Origin: Thermophagus xiamenensis
Lineage (GTDB): Bacteria > Bacteroidota > Bacteroidia > Bacteroidales > Marinilabiliaceae
NCBI RefSeq assembly: GCF_900112795.1
Contig: NZ_FONA01000009.1
Coordinates: 62,001 to 126,000 of the forward strand
Direction: 5' to 3'
Length of the DNA stretch: 64,000 nucleotides
Numbering within the stretch: the stretch's first letter is position 1; each line of letters starts with the position of its first letter. This document shows positions 34,844 through 44,901 of the stretch, piece after piece. The notes under the pieces are model-generated. The model saw only the letters and a program-made list of their open reading frames with translations. It was not told the origin of the DNA and made no database searches. A program made the translations under genes and the position numbers.

Positions 34844-36799
34844 TTAAACAACAGTTCTTTCACCCAAAACCTTAGAAATATAAATAAACGCCTGTTGCAA
34901 CCCATTAATTTCCCGCAACAGCTCCATGAATTTTTGTTGATCTCCCTGTTCCTCGGCTATTTTTAATTGTCTTCGCTTTTCATCGAGAAGCACCTTTAAT
35001 TTACGCCATTTCAATTCGGTCACCACTTTAGGAACCAATTCCTCTAACTTATCACTCTCTTTTTCCACGTTTCCACCTTTGTTATGAATTCTGCTCAGAG
35101 GATACTCTTTAGCTATAAGGTCTGTAGTTAGGCTACTTATTTTACTATCGGGGTAGGTAATAAAAAAATGCGAAGTTTTAAAATTTTCCTTTTTATAATT
35201 TTCTTCATACAATCTCATGATTTCATTATAAAGAGGATTTACACTTTCCAGGTCATCTTGTCGAAGTTCTGAAACAATATATTCACCAACAGTTAATTGG
35301 CGAACTCCGTCTTCAGTCTCCAATTCACCCAAATCGTAGTCGCCGTATTTAAGCAGAAACCGTAAAACTTCTCTTTCTTCCGTATCAAAAGGATTGGATG
35401 CATTAAGGGCTTCTTTTTCAATCCGGACTGATGAAGCAACATTTTTTTCTGATAAAACAGCTCGTTGTGATCTCTTAGCCTCTTTTTCATACCTTTTACG
35501 ACGCAATTTCCCAATTTCCGAAAACAGAAGATGTTCTTCAATCTTCATCAAATTACTGCAATCCTTCACATATTCTGTACGCATAATGGAATCGGGGATT
35601 ACAGAAATTGAACGAACTATATCCTGAATAAGACGAGCCCTTCCAACAGGATCATCTTTTGTTTCATTCAATAGTAGCGATGTTTTAAATCGAATGAAAT
35701 CCGTTTCATGTTCCTTAATATATCCCTGAAGGTCTTCTCCTCCCAGTTTTTTTGAAAATGAATCGGGATCCTCCCCGTCAGGAAGCAACACCACCTTAAC
35801 ATTTAATCCTTCTTCAAGTACCAGGTCAATTCCACGCAATGATGCTTTTATACCGGCCGAATCCCCATCATAAATTATGGTCAAATTTTTGGTAAAGCGA
35901 GCAATAAGGCGAATTTGATCAGGCGTCAGGGCAGTTCCTGATGAGGCCACAACATTATGAATACCGGCTTGATGAAAAGAAAGAACATCAGTATAACCTT
36001 CCACTAAATAACATCGGTCCTGACGTGCTATCTCTTGTCGGGCCTGATATGCTCCGTAAAGTATACGGCTTTTATGATATATCTCTGATTCAGGGGAATT
36101 TAAATACTTGGCAGTTTTAGCATCCGACCGTAACACTCGCCCACCAAAACCAATAACTTTCCCGGCCAAACTGTGGATGGGAAAAATAACCCTACCTCTA
36201 AACCTATCAACTTTATAGTCATCCCTAACAATTGTAAGCCCGGTTTTCTCAAGAAACTCAAGTTTAAACCCCTTCCTCAATGCTTCTCGGGTAAAGGCAT
36301 CCTTGTTTTCAGGAGAATAACCCAATTCAAATTTCCGAATAATATCATCTCTAAAGCCTCTTTCCCGAAGGTAGCCTAAACCAACAGATTTCCCTTCATC
36401 AGATTGATGAAGCCTTTCAGCAAAATATCGTGCAGCGAAAGAGGTAACCACCATCATACTCTCCCGCTCGGTTTGATGGACAATATCTTCTGGTGTTAAG
36501 GCTTTTTCTTCTACCGGAATATGAAATTTCTTTCCCAAAATCTTAATGGCCTCAACAAAAGATATCTGTTCATGCTCCATTAAGAAGTTTACGGCATTTC
36601 CACCTTTACCACAACCAAAACACTTAAATATCCCTTTGGAAGGCGAAACTATGAAAGAGGGCGTTTTTTCATTATGAAAAGGGCATAAACCAATATAATT
36701 AACCCCCCTGCGTTTAAGATTAACAAATTCCGAAACCACATCGACAATTTGGTTCTGCGCAGTATCCATCACACGGTCTATGGTACCTTTATCAATCAT
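34844..36799 (-). CDS. dnaG: DNA primase
   Basis: 651 residues. The N-terminal zinc ribbon is complete (CPFHNEKTPSF with IFKCFGCGKGGN), followed by the RNA polymerase core with RGRVIFPIHS and GFGGR, the TOPRIM motif YLVEGYTDVLS and IYDGDSAGIKA with its metal-binding acids, and a C-terminal helicase-binding helical domain. It synthesises RNA primers at the replication fork. Confidence 0.97.
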   Translation of the reverse strand: MIDKGTIDRVMDTAQNQIVDVVSEFVNLKRRGVNYIGLCPFHNEKTPSFIVSPSKGIFKCFGCGKGGNAVNFLMEHEQISFVEAIKILGKKFHIPVEEKALTPEDIVHQTERESMMVVTSFAARYFAERLHQSDEGKSVGLGYLRERGFRDDIIRKFELGYSPENKDAFTREALRKGFKLEFLEKTGLTIVRDDYKVDRFRGRVIFPIHSLAGKVIGFGGRVLRSDAKTAKYLNSPESEIYHKSRILYGAYQARQEIARQDRCYLVEGYTDVLSFHQAGIHNVVASSGTALTPDQIRLIARFTKNLTIIYDGDSAGIKASLRGIDLVLEEGLNVKVVLLPDGEDPDSFSKKLGGEDLQGYIKEHETDFIRFKTSLLLNETKDDPVGRARLIQDIVRSISVIPDSIMRTEYVKDCSNLMKIEEHLLFSEIGKLRRKRYEKEAKRSQRAVLSEKNVASSVRIEKEALNASNPFDTEEREVLRFLLKYGDYDLGELETEDGVRQLTVGEYIVSELRQDDLESVNPLYNEIMRLYEENYKKENFKTSHFFITYPDSKISSLTTDLIAKEYPLSRIHNKGGNVEKESDKLEELVPKVVTELKWRKLKVLLDEKRRQLKIAEEQGDQQKFMELLREINGLQQAFIYISKVLGERTVV

Positions 36800-36990
36800 A
36801 CCTATGTTTCGGTTTGGACTTTCAAAGGTAGAAAATTTTAGCCGCTTTTACCGATTTAATAATGCTAATGTCAACTGAAATTTATACTGCTCCAATTTAC
36901 CGGCCACTTTGGTAAATTTCTATACCCTAAGTTGATAATAACTCTATAAAATATTTAATAATTATATTTGTAAAAAAGATAAAAATACAG

Positions 36991-37123
36991 AGACAGAAGG
37001 CAGAAGAAGTCAATAATCATTAGTCAACAGTCATTAGTGCTAATAGACTAGCGACTAATGACCAACCACTAATAACTACTTTTAAGAAACAATATATCAA
37101 TGAAGTAAGTAAAATTTTTACGG
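36991..37123 (+). repeat. AGTCATTAGT module, second copy, abutting the AraC start codon
   Basis: Begins near GACAGAAGGCAGAAGAAGTC, contains AATCATTAGT and CAGTCATTAGT words and the string AACAATATATCAATGAAGTA, and ends TTTTTACGG immediately before ATG 37124. It matches the reverse strand of 16470-16602 at roughly nine positions in ten by eye. The hairpin left half present at 16626-16673 is absent here. Confidence 0.88.
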
Positions 37124-38014
37124 ATGAAAAATCAAACAAAAAATCATATCCATAGAGAAATAACACCTCTCCAAGATGATGATTGTTTTTTGATTTTTGA
37201 TCGTCAAAGAAGACTTTTTAATTTCCCGATTCATTTTCACCCCGAATACGAAATCAATTTTATAGCCAATGCCAGGGGGGGACGGAGAATAGTTGGTGAC
37301 CACATTGGAATCATTGATGACTTAGAATTAGTAATGATAGGACCTAATTTATTCCATGGATGGGAGAACTATAAAAACAAAGGCGATAAGCTTCTTCACG
37401 AAATCACCCTGCAATTTCCACGAGATCTGTTTCAACATCATCTACTAAGAAAAAACATCTTAAAGCCTTTAAAAGATTTACTCCATAATGCCAACAGAGG
37501 CATTTTATTTTCTCAGGAAACAGCACAATTGGCAGCACAAAGACTAAAGCGAATAAACAAAAAAAGGGGGTTTGATTCTTTTTTGGAATTTCAATCTCTT
37601 TTATATGAGTTAGCAATTTCAAAGAATCAAAAACTTTTAACAAACATATCCTTCCAAAATCAAAATGACTTTTTTAATAGCGATAACATTGAAAGAATTT
37701 ACCACTTTGTAAAAGAAAATTATAAAAATAGGATTAAACTGGAAGAGGCCGCCAAACTTTTGAATATGTCTGTTGTTTCGTTTAGCAGACTAATCAAACA
37801 AAGAACTGGAAAAACATTTATTGAATTTGTAAATGAAATCCGCTTGGGATATGCTACACGTATGTTAATAGAAACCACTAAAAACATATCGGAAATATGT
37901 TACGAATGTGGCTTTAATAATATTTCCAATTTTAATCGAACTTTCAAAAAGAAACAAAATTGTACACCCACTGAATTTCGTTCAAATTTTAATGGAATAA
38001 AAAACGTATTCTGA
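37124..38014 (+). CDS. AraC-family transcriptional regulator
   Basis: 296 residues. The N-terminal cupin-like sensor domain has the HFHPEYEINFI motif (residues about 32-45) followed by GDHIGIIDDLELVMIGPNLFH; the C-terminal 100 residues hold two helix-turn-helix units (LEEAAKLLNMSVVSFSRLIK and NISEICYECGFNNISNFNRT). It stands upstream of the mannan locus on the same strand, 498 bp before susC, and is the likely local regulator, responding to a sugar or oligosaccharide. An AraC regulator instead of the usual hybrid two-component or SusR sensor is less common for such loci. The start codon is supplied at the edge of an interspersed element. Confidence 0.88.
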   Translation: MKNQTKNHIHREITPLQDDDCFLIFDRQRRLFNFPIHFHPEYEINFIANARGGRRIVGDHIGIIDDLELVMIGPNLFHGWENYKNKGDKLLHEITLQFPRDLFQHHLLRKNILKPLKDLLHNANRGILFSQETAQLAAQRLKRINKKRGFDSFLEFQSLLYELAISKNQKLLTNISFQNQNDFFNSDNIERIYHFVKENYKNRIKLEEAAKLLNMSVVSFSRLIKQRTGKTFIEFVNEIRLGYATRMLIETTKNISEICYECGFNNISNFNRTFKKKQNCTPTEFRSNFNGIKNVF

Positions 38015-38511
38015 GCAACTTCAGCAATTCTATTTTCTTAATCATTTCTTTTTTAATTGGTTATATCCGAAAATCCCCCCCGAATTGAGCCCAACTCATC
38101 AAATGTAATAATTTCAATAACCTTACAAAATATAACTAATCAAGGATTTAACATTTCCCGGTATCCTAAAGTCATTCCATTTAAATATCAATAAAAAACA
38201 CCTTTTTTTCTTTTTTAGTTTTTAGTATAACTTTTAAAACACCTATTGTTAAGATTGTATTATTATCTATTATCCAACCTTTCATCATGCTATTCAAACA
38301 ATTAATAAATTTCTAAAAATCCCCATTATTATTCTTAACACATTCTTTTACACACAACAATAACACATTCAGTTAAAATCAGGCCTGACCAAAAAGTAAA
38401 AGAAAGTGATAAAATAGTATCGGACTTTATGTGTTTTTTGGTTTATTTTTGTAAAGGTATTTTTAGTGTGCTTTTTACACGTTGTCATAATAAAATTTTA
38501 ATATTCGCCTT
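38015..38511. other. 497-bp promoter region upstream of the mannan locus
   Basis: AT-rich with no gene. It presumably carries the AraC operator and the locus promoter. The best Bacteroidota-type -7 element is TATTTTTG at 38444-38451. Confidence 0.55.
38444..38451 (+). promoter_or_regulatory. candidate -7 element for the mannan locus
   Basis: TATTTTTG fits the Bacteroidota TAnnTTTG consensus exactly and would give a leader of about 55 nt. A matching TTTG about 19 bp upstream is not present (nearest is CTTT at 38425-38428), so an activator may be needed. Confidence 0.35.
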
Positions 38512-41500
38512 ATGAAAAACAATCTGCAGTTTTTTTTAGCGATGTTTTTTCTTGCATTTCAAATAACAGTTCATGCGCAAGAAAAGGTCGTAACAGGAAA
38601 GGTTACCGATGAAACGGGCGCCCCCTTACCAGGGGTATCCGTGATAATTCAGGGAACTACTTCCGGTACAGTAACTGATATGGACGGTCATTTTACCATT
38701 AACCTTAAAGAAGGTCAAAACAGCCTTAAATTCTCCTTTATAGGATTCGAAAGTCAAATCATTCAAGTAGATGACCAAAGAGAACTTTCGATTCAACTAA
38801 TACCTGAAACAAGAGCAATAGATGAAGTGGTGGTCATTGGTTATGGGACAATGCGTAAAAGCGATATTTCCACTGCAAGTGTTTCAGTTAGCGGCGACGA
38901 CCTTCAACAAACCATGTCGGCCAATCTGGATCAGGCCCTTCAGGGTAGGGCAGCAGGGGTTACAGCAATCACAACCTCCGGTCAACCAGGGGCGTCAGTA
39001 TCCATTCGCATCAGAGGGCAAAGTACCTTAAGTACAGGATCGGCCGAACCTCTTTATGTCGTTGATGGAGTACCTATTCAAAATGTAATTCAGGGTGGTC
39101 ATGATGTGGGAATTGGCGATCGTTTGGGGAATGGTCCCGTCAGCACTTTTGGCGGTGGATTATCCAGTATCAATCCTTCAGATATTGAATCAATAGAAAT
39201 ACTCAAAGATGCATCTGCAACGGCCATTTATGGTTCAAGAGGAGCAAACGGTGTGGTACTGATTACCACAAAGCGTGGAAAAACCGGTGAAGCCAGCTTT
39301 AACTATTCATTTGAATATGGAATTCAGGAACAGGCCAAACGAATCGATGTAATGAATCTCCGTGAATATGCCGAATACAGCAATAATATTGCTGCCGAAA
39401 CGGACGGTCGGGAGTCCAGGGAAGAACTACTGGATCCCAGCTTGCTAGGAGAAGGAACGGATTGGCAGGAGGCAGTATTTCGCACTGCACCGTTGCAAAA
39501 ACATCAAATTAGTGCGAGTGGCGGAACAGACAAGAGTCGGTATTATATCTCGGGCAGCTATTTTAATCAGGAAGGAACAGTTATTGGCAGTGGTTACGAG
39601 CGTTTTACAGGAAGAGTAAATCTGGATGTTGAGCTTAAGGAATGGTGGAATATGGGAACTAATATTACCATTGCCCAATCTGAGGATGATTTAGGTCTCA
39701 ACAATAGCGATGAAGGAATAATCAATGTTGCACTGAAAACATCCCCGGATGTTCCGGTTTATAATGTGGACGGAACATGGTCGGGTGATGAAAGGGAAGG
39801 GTCCCCGGGAAAAATAAACCCTATCGCGAAGGCGTTGGATGAAGAGATCAAATTGGAAAGATTAAATTTCATCGGTAATATTTACAGCGATATCACATTT
39901 CTGGAGGGGCTTAGCTTAAGGACAGAAGCTTCTCTTAACATCGGGAACACCGATGCCTATACATTTCTTCCCACCTATCAATATGGCAATGTCAGCAATA
40001 CTCAAAACAGTTCCCGTTGGCAATACAATAAAAACAGATATTGGGAATTAAAGAATTATCTTACTTACAGCCGGTCATTCGGATATCACAATCCCACTAT
40101 AATGGTGGGTCAGGAAGTATCGGAATCCTCTTGGGAATACCTCAGTGGTGCCAGCAATGCCCTGTCCAGCAATGAAGTCCATTCCCCCTCATTGGGAGAA
40201 AATAATACCATGACGGTAGGTTCCGGTTTTGGAAGCAGTGCCATGGCGTCATTCTTTACCCGCGCCAATTATAACTATAACCGGAAATACTATTTAACCT
40301 ATACTTTCCGATATGATGGTTCTTCCAATTTTGGTCCCGAGAACCGATGGGCCCCTTTCCACTCTGCTTCAGCCATGTGGCGGGTCTCCGATGAACCTTT
40401 TTGGAACGGGGTAAGCCATATTGTGAACAGCTTTAAAATCCGCGCCGGTTGGGGACAAACAGGTAATGCCGACATTGGCGGTTACCAGTGGGGCGCTTCT
40501 ATAACTAAAATGCCTACCGGACTGGGAATGGGTTATCGCCAGAGCAATATCGCCAACCCCTATATTCAGTGGGAAGAGCAAGAACAATACAACCTGGGCG
40601 TTGACATGGGTTTCTTCAATAACCGTATTGATCTGATTGTGGACCTTTATCATAAAACCTCCACAAACATGCTCATGGCCATGCAATTACCCTCCTACAT
40701 GGGAACAAGGGGTAATGCATCCTCAAGATTAAATCCTCCTATGGGTAATTTCGGTGAAATTCGTAATAAAGGAATTGAAATAACATTCAATGCCATACCG
40801 GTATCCGGGCCTCTCTTTACCTGGAAAAGCAATATCACCTTCACCATGAATGACAACACCTTGCTGGGGTTGACCGATGCTCCTTCGGCACACATCGAAG
40901 GTTACGGTCAGTGGACAGATGTCGTTACACTAACAGAAATCGGACAATCACTCTATGGCTTTTACGGTTATAAGGTAGAAGGAATATTCACAAGTAAAGA
41001 AGACATCTTAAACAGCCCCAAACAGGAGGCTTTCCCCGCCACCAACGAAGCAACGGGTGAACTAATGTGGGATCGTGCAACTACCACCTGGGTAGGCGAC
41101 CTGAAATTCAAGGACATTTCAGGTCCAGATGGAAAACCTGACGGAATCATCGACCAGTATGACCGTACTTATCTGGGTTCACCATGGCCCAAATTTTCTT
41201 ACGGTTGGAACAATTCATTCCGCTATAAAAATCTTGAACTCACCGTTTTTGTAAACGGAAATTATGGAAATAAAGTGCTGAACTACATCGGCAGAAGTCT
41301 TACCACAATGGACAACATGTGGGACAATCAACTCTCGGATGTAACCAAACGTACTATTCTTGGGCCCATTGAAGAGGTTGAAGGGTGGTACAACGACATT
41401 GACAATGTTCAGATTATTCAGATGGGAGAAGACAATATGCCTAGAGCCATTGCAGGTGACCCCAATGACAACAACAGAATTTCCGACAGGTATATTGAAG

Positions 41501-41748
41501 ATGGTTCATACCTGAGATTCAAAAATGTTTCCCTCTCTTATTACGTTCCGAACAGAATAATTAACCGTTATGGGGTTGATAATTTGAAAATAACAGCGGG
41601 AGTTCAAAACCTTTATACAATCACCAATTATTCGGGTTTTGACCCCGAAATTGGTGCCAGCCAAACAAGCGACAATGTTTATGGACTTGACAATGGACGA
41701 TATCCGGCACCTAGAATCTTCATTTTCGGGTTAAACGTTGCATTTTAA
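38512..41748 (+). CDS. SusC/RagA-type TonB-dependent glycan transporter
   Basis: 1078 residues: signal peptide (FFLAFQITVHAQ), a carboxypeptidase-regulatory-like domain (VTGKVTDETGAPLPGVSVI, about 27-100), the TonB box region (AIDEVVVIGYG), a plug (PLYVVDGVPI, LKDASATAIYGSRGANGVV) and a 22-strand barrel ending in IFIFGLNVAF. It forms the outer-membrane channel with the SusD lid. Downstream enzymes imply beta-mannan oligosaccharides as substrate. First gene of the locus; SusD follows after 45 bp. Confidence 0.95.
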   Translation: MKNNLQFFLAMFFLAFQITVHAQEKVVTGKVTDETGAPLPGVSVIIQGTTSGTVTDMDGHFTINLKEGQNSLKFSFIGFESQIIQVDDQRELSIQLIPETRAIDEVVVIGYGTMRKSDISTASVSVSGDDLQQTMSANLDQALQGRAAGVTAITTSGQPGASVSIRIRGQSTLSTGSAEPLYVVDGVPIQNVIQGGHDVGIGDRLGNGPVSTFGGGLSSINPSDIESIEILKDASATAIYGSRGANGVVLITTKRGKTGEASFNYSFEYGIQEQAKRIDVMNLREYAEYSNNIAAETDGRESREELLDPSLLGEGTDWQEAVFRTAPLQKHQISASGGTDKSRYYISGSYFNQEGTVIGSGYERFTGRVNLDVELKEWWNMGTNITIAQSEDDLGLNNSDEGIINVALKTSPDVPVYNVDGTWSGDEREGSPGKINPIAKALDEEIKLERLNFIGNIYSDITFLEGLSLRTEASLNIGNTDAYTFLPTYQYGNVSNTQNSSRWQYNKNRYWELKNYLTYSRSFGYHNPTIMVGQEVSESSWEYLSGASNALSSNEVHSPSLGENNTMTVGSGFGSSAMASFFTRANYNYNRKYYLTYTFRYDGSSNFGPENRWAPFHSASAMWRVSDEPFWNGVSHIVNSFKIRAGWGQTGNADIGGYQWGASITKMPTGLGMGYRQSNIANPYIQWEEQEQYNLGVDMGFFNNRIDLIVDLYHKTSTNMLMAMQLPSYMGTRGNASSRLNPPMGNFGEIRNKGIEITFNAIPVSGPLFTWKSNITFTMNDNTLLGLTDAPSAHIEGYGQWTDVVTLTEIGQSLYGFYGYKVEGIFTSKEDILNSPKQEAFPATNEATGELMWDRATTTWVGDLKFKDISGPDGKPDGIIDQYDRTYLGSPWPKFSYGWNNSFRYKNLELTVFVNGNYGNKVLNYIGRSLTTMDNMWDNQLSDVTKRTILGPIEEVEGWYNDIDNVQIIQMGEDNMPRAIAGDPNDNNRISDRYIEDGSYLRFKNVSLSYYVPNRIINRYGVDNLKITAGVQNLYTITNYSGFDPEIGASQTSDNVYGLDNGRYPAPRIFIFGLNVAF

Positions 41749-41793
41749 AACATTAACTGAATCTCTCTCTTAATGAATTAAAAACATAAAAAA

Positions 41794-43494
41794 ATGAAAA
41801 AAATAGCACCCCATAAAATCATTTGGCTCTTTACAGGTCTGTGGTTGGCTACCTCTTCCTGTGAAGACTTTTTGGACAGACCAACAGAAGACTCTTATAC
41901 CATTGATAATTTTTATCAAACGGATGAACAGTGTTTTCAAGCTGCTAATGTATTATACAATTCACCCTGGTACGACTTTCAAAGAGGATTTCTGTGGATT
42001 GGTGATCAACTAGCTGGAAATATATATACCGGAACTGAAACCATATATCAAAATTTTAATCTCAACTCAAGCAATGAAGATTTGGTCAATGCTTCTAACT
42101 CGTTATGGCTGGTAAATGGTCACTGTAATGCGGTAATTGAAAACATTGCTGCCAAATCCGGTCCAAATGTTAGCCAGGAAGCAAAAAATACAGTCACCGG
42201 CGAGGCTATGACAATGAAAGCTTTGGCTTATTTCTACCTTGCCAGGATTTGGGGGGCAGTTCCAATCATTCATAGTAACACCCAAATTATTGGTCAGGGA
42301 AATGCGACAAGCCTTAAAAGAAATAACCTCGAAGATGTTTATGAATATATTGAACGAACCCTGCTAAAAGCAATCGAATTATTGCCTGAAGAAAATAAGG
42401 AAGGGCGTATTAACAAATATTCAGCCATGGGCTTGCTTTCAAAAGTATATCTTACCCGTTCCGGGCTTGGAATGAATGGAACCAGAAATCAGGAATATCT
42501 GGACCTCGCAAAACAATATGCCAAAACGGTGATTGACGAATATCCGGGCTCTCTGGAGCCAGTTTACAGTAACCTTTTCCGCATCAGCACTGGCAACTTT
42601 AACTCTGAAAATCTCATTTCCTGGCGTTGGACTATTTCAGATACGTGGACCTCACAAAATTCTATTCAGTCTGACGTCGCACTTAATAATTTTACCGGCA
42701 TTGCCGGCGACACATGGGGATCCTGGAGGGGCGTAACCATCGATCTTCAAAACCTCTTTGGTGAAAATGCCCTTAGTCCCACCCGTCAAAATGACGATAC
42801 ACGACGAAAAGCCACCATGATGATGTGGAACGACCATTACGATTATTTCTGGCGGCACGTGGGCGGCTTCACAGCTACCATGGACAATGACAACAATGTG
42901 GCCGGAGCTGTTTTTGGAGTTCCTACCGGCGGTTTCATGGTTAAACATATCGTGGGACACTATGAAGGTGATCATGCAGCAGAAAATGGCAATCTAGGGC
43001 AACGAATGGCAACGGATCTGGCTACTCATATTCTGAGACTGGCCGATATTTATCTCATTTATGCCGAAGCCATTCTTGGAAACAATGAAACCACCACCGA
43101 CCCGGAAGCATTGAAGTATTTCAATGCCGTCAGACAGAGAGCCATCCCCGACGCCGATCCCGTCACGGAACTTTCTTTCGAAATGATTTTCAATGAGCGA
43201 AGAAAAGAATTCGCCCTGGAAGGGGATAATTGGTATGACTATGTGCGTCTTTCATACTATAATCCCGAATTGGCTCGCCAATGGATCAATCAACAGGAAA
43301 GAGGTAGTTATGAAGGTGACCTGTATGGCTATTACAAAGGAGAAGTCGATGCTTCCAGCATCTCAATAAATTCATTCAAGGTTAATATAACCAACGACGA
43401 TTTTACACTTCCTTTCCCCGACATCGATTTGTCCATGAACCCTAATCTAAGCGAAGATCCTGTTCCATTCGATTTCAGTACCATCCCTTATTAA
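41794..43494 (+). CDS. SusD/RagB-type glycan-binding lipoprotein
   Basis: 566 residues. Lipobox in LWLATSSCEDFLDR; the Cys is followed by E-D, consistent with surface export. TPR-like helices follow (AMTMKALAYFYLARIWG and YSAMGLLSKVYLTRS), and the C-terminal RIIHG-like motifs FEMIFNERRKEFALEGDNWY and MNPNLSE are SusD hallmarks. It forms the hinged lid over SusC. Substrate by context: manno-oligosaccharides. Confidence 0.95.
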   Translation: MKKIAPHKIIWLFTGLWLATSSCEDFLDRPTEDSYTIDNFYQTDEQCFQAANVLYNSPWYDFQRGFLWIGDQLAGNIYTGTETIYQNFNLNSSNEDLVNASNSLWLVNGHCNAVIENIAAKSGPNVSQEAKNTVTGEAMTMKALAYFYLARIWGAVPIIHSNTQIIGQGNATSLKRNNLEDVYEYIERTLLKAIELLPEENKEGRINKYSAMGLLSKVYLTRSGLGMNGTRNQEYLDLAKQYAKTVIDEYPGSLEPVYSNLFRISTGNFNSENLISWRWTISDTWTSQNSIQSDVALNNFTGIAGDTWGSWRGVTIDLQNLFGENALSPTRQNDDTRRKATMMMWNDHYDYFWRHVGGFTATMDNDNNVAGAVFGVPTGGFMVKHIVGHYEGDHAAENGNLGQRMATDLATHILRLADIYLIYAEAILGNNETTTDPEALKYFNAVRQRAIPDADPVTELSFEMIFNERRKEFALEGDNWYDYVRLSYYNPELARQWINQQERGSYEGDLYGYYKGEVDASSISINSFKVNITNDDFTLPFPDIDLSMNPNLSEDPVPFDFSTIPY

Positions 43495-43604
43495 GGAAGC
43501 AACAATGAAACCAATACCATATTTCTTGGGCTTACAAACAAAAAAATAAATAGTCATTGGTTATCATGATATTAAAACCTAATTAACAACAAAAAACTGA
43601 AATA

Positions 43605-44876
43605 ATGAACAATATAAAACAGCAATTGAAAAGAAGTACGTCTTTTATGACCGTTGTACTGCTTTTATTGTTCGGTACTTTTTCCGGGACAATTCTTAAT
43701 TCCTGCGATGACGATTCCGACGATGGAGCCGGAGAAGTGCCGGAAATAAAATATATCCGAATCACTGATCCTATGGCATCGGATTCTCTCGTGGTTCGGG
43801 CATTTTTGGGTAGTACCATTGCATTGGTGGGTGATAATCTCGGAGATGTGGTTGAGATTTGGTTTAATGACCAAAAGGCAGTTTTAAATGTGAATTATAT
43901 CACGGATAAAGCCATTATTGTTACCATACCCAATGAGATCCCGGAAGAGGTAACCGATCAAATTAAGTTAATCACCCGCAGTGGTGTGGAATACACTTAT
44001 GATTTCCAGGTACAGGTTCCACAACCTCTGCTCAATTCAATGACATGCGAATATGTACCCGACGGGGAAGTGGCTGTTATCAACGGCAATTATTTCCTTG
44101 GTGATGAGGAACGACCTCTTCAGGTCTTTTTCCCAGGTAATATTGAAGCGGAAATAGAGAGTTATACTGTTGACCAGATTCGCGTCATTGTTCCTGAAGG
44201 CGTATCGCCCGGCCCCATTACGGTAAAATCCATGTACGGATCAACGCGTTCATCCTTCTATTTCCGCGACGACAGAAACATTTTCCTCGATTTTGACACC
44301 AAGCTGGGTGCCGGCTGGCGATCAGGTGTTACGCAAGCATCCAGTCCCGATGGAGTCTCCGGTAACTATCTGGCCCTTACCGGAACACTTTCCGACTGGG
44401 CTTGGATTGAAGACAACCTTGCCATGAACCTATGGGGCGGTTGGAGTAGCAATCCCGACCAACAAAATCCTTTGTTCGATCTGGGACAAAACAGTCTTTC
44501 TGATATGGTTCTGAAATTCGAGGTTAATGTAGTAAATCCCTGGGCAGTTGGTTATTTGCAATGTATCTTTACACCCTATGACATCCCCGGTCCTGATGGA
44601 GGAAATGCCTATTATAGTGATACCAGTTTGGGACGTGCCCTCTGGAGACCATGGTTCGAAATCGGGGATAGTTATCAGACTGAAGGCTGGATTACTGTTT
44701 CTATTCCCTTAACGGAGTTCAGATTTTCTCATGACGCTTCTGTCAATAATCTCTCATTGACCTATCCTGATGATTTCGGTGGTTTTACCTTTTTTGTCTG
44801 GGGACCAGCTTTGGATGCTGAGCTCGAACAGGATCTGTTTATTGCCATTGACAACGTTAGAGTAGTCCCAAAATAG
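43605..44876 (+). CDS. TIG-domain surface glycan-binding lipoprotein, short form
   Basis: 423 residues. The lipobox Cys is in LNSCDDDSDDGAG; the acidic run after Cys is a strong Bacteroidota lipoprotein surface-export signal. Two TIG/IPT-like domains follow (about 45-135 and 140-225: RAFLGSTIALVGDNLGDVV and GEVAVINGNYFLG), then a C-terminal beta-sandwich (about 228-423) rich in Trp (SDWAWIEDN, LWGGWSS), probably the carbohydrate-binding part. It presents the ligand-binding domain away from the cell. It lies 110 bp after susD. Confidence 0.85.
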   Translation: MNNIKQQLKRSTSFMTVVLLLLFGTFSGTILNSCDDDSDDGAGEVPEIKYIRITDPMASDSLVVRAFLGSTIALVGDNLGDVVEIWFNDQKAVLNVNYITDKAIIVTIPNEIPEEVTDQIKLITRSGVEYTYDFQVQVPQPLLNSMTCEYVPDGEVAVINGNYFLGDEERPLQVFFPGNIEAEIESYTVDQIRVIVPEGVSPGPITVKSMYGSTRSSFYFRDDRNIFLDFDTKLGAGWRSGVTQASSPDGVSGNYLALTGTLSDWAWIEDNLAMNLWGGWSSNPDQQNPLFDLGQNSLSDMVLKFEVNVVNPWAVGYLQCIFTPYDIPGPDGGNAYYSDTSLGRALWRPWFEIGDSYQTEGWITVSIPLTEFRFSHDASVNNLSLTYPDDFGGFTFFVWGPALDAELEQDLFIAIDNVRVVPK

Positions 44877-44901
44877 TTGATAATCCGTTAATCTGTTAAT
44901 T

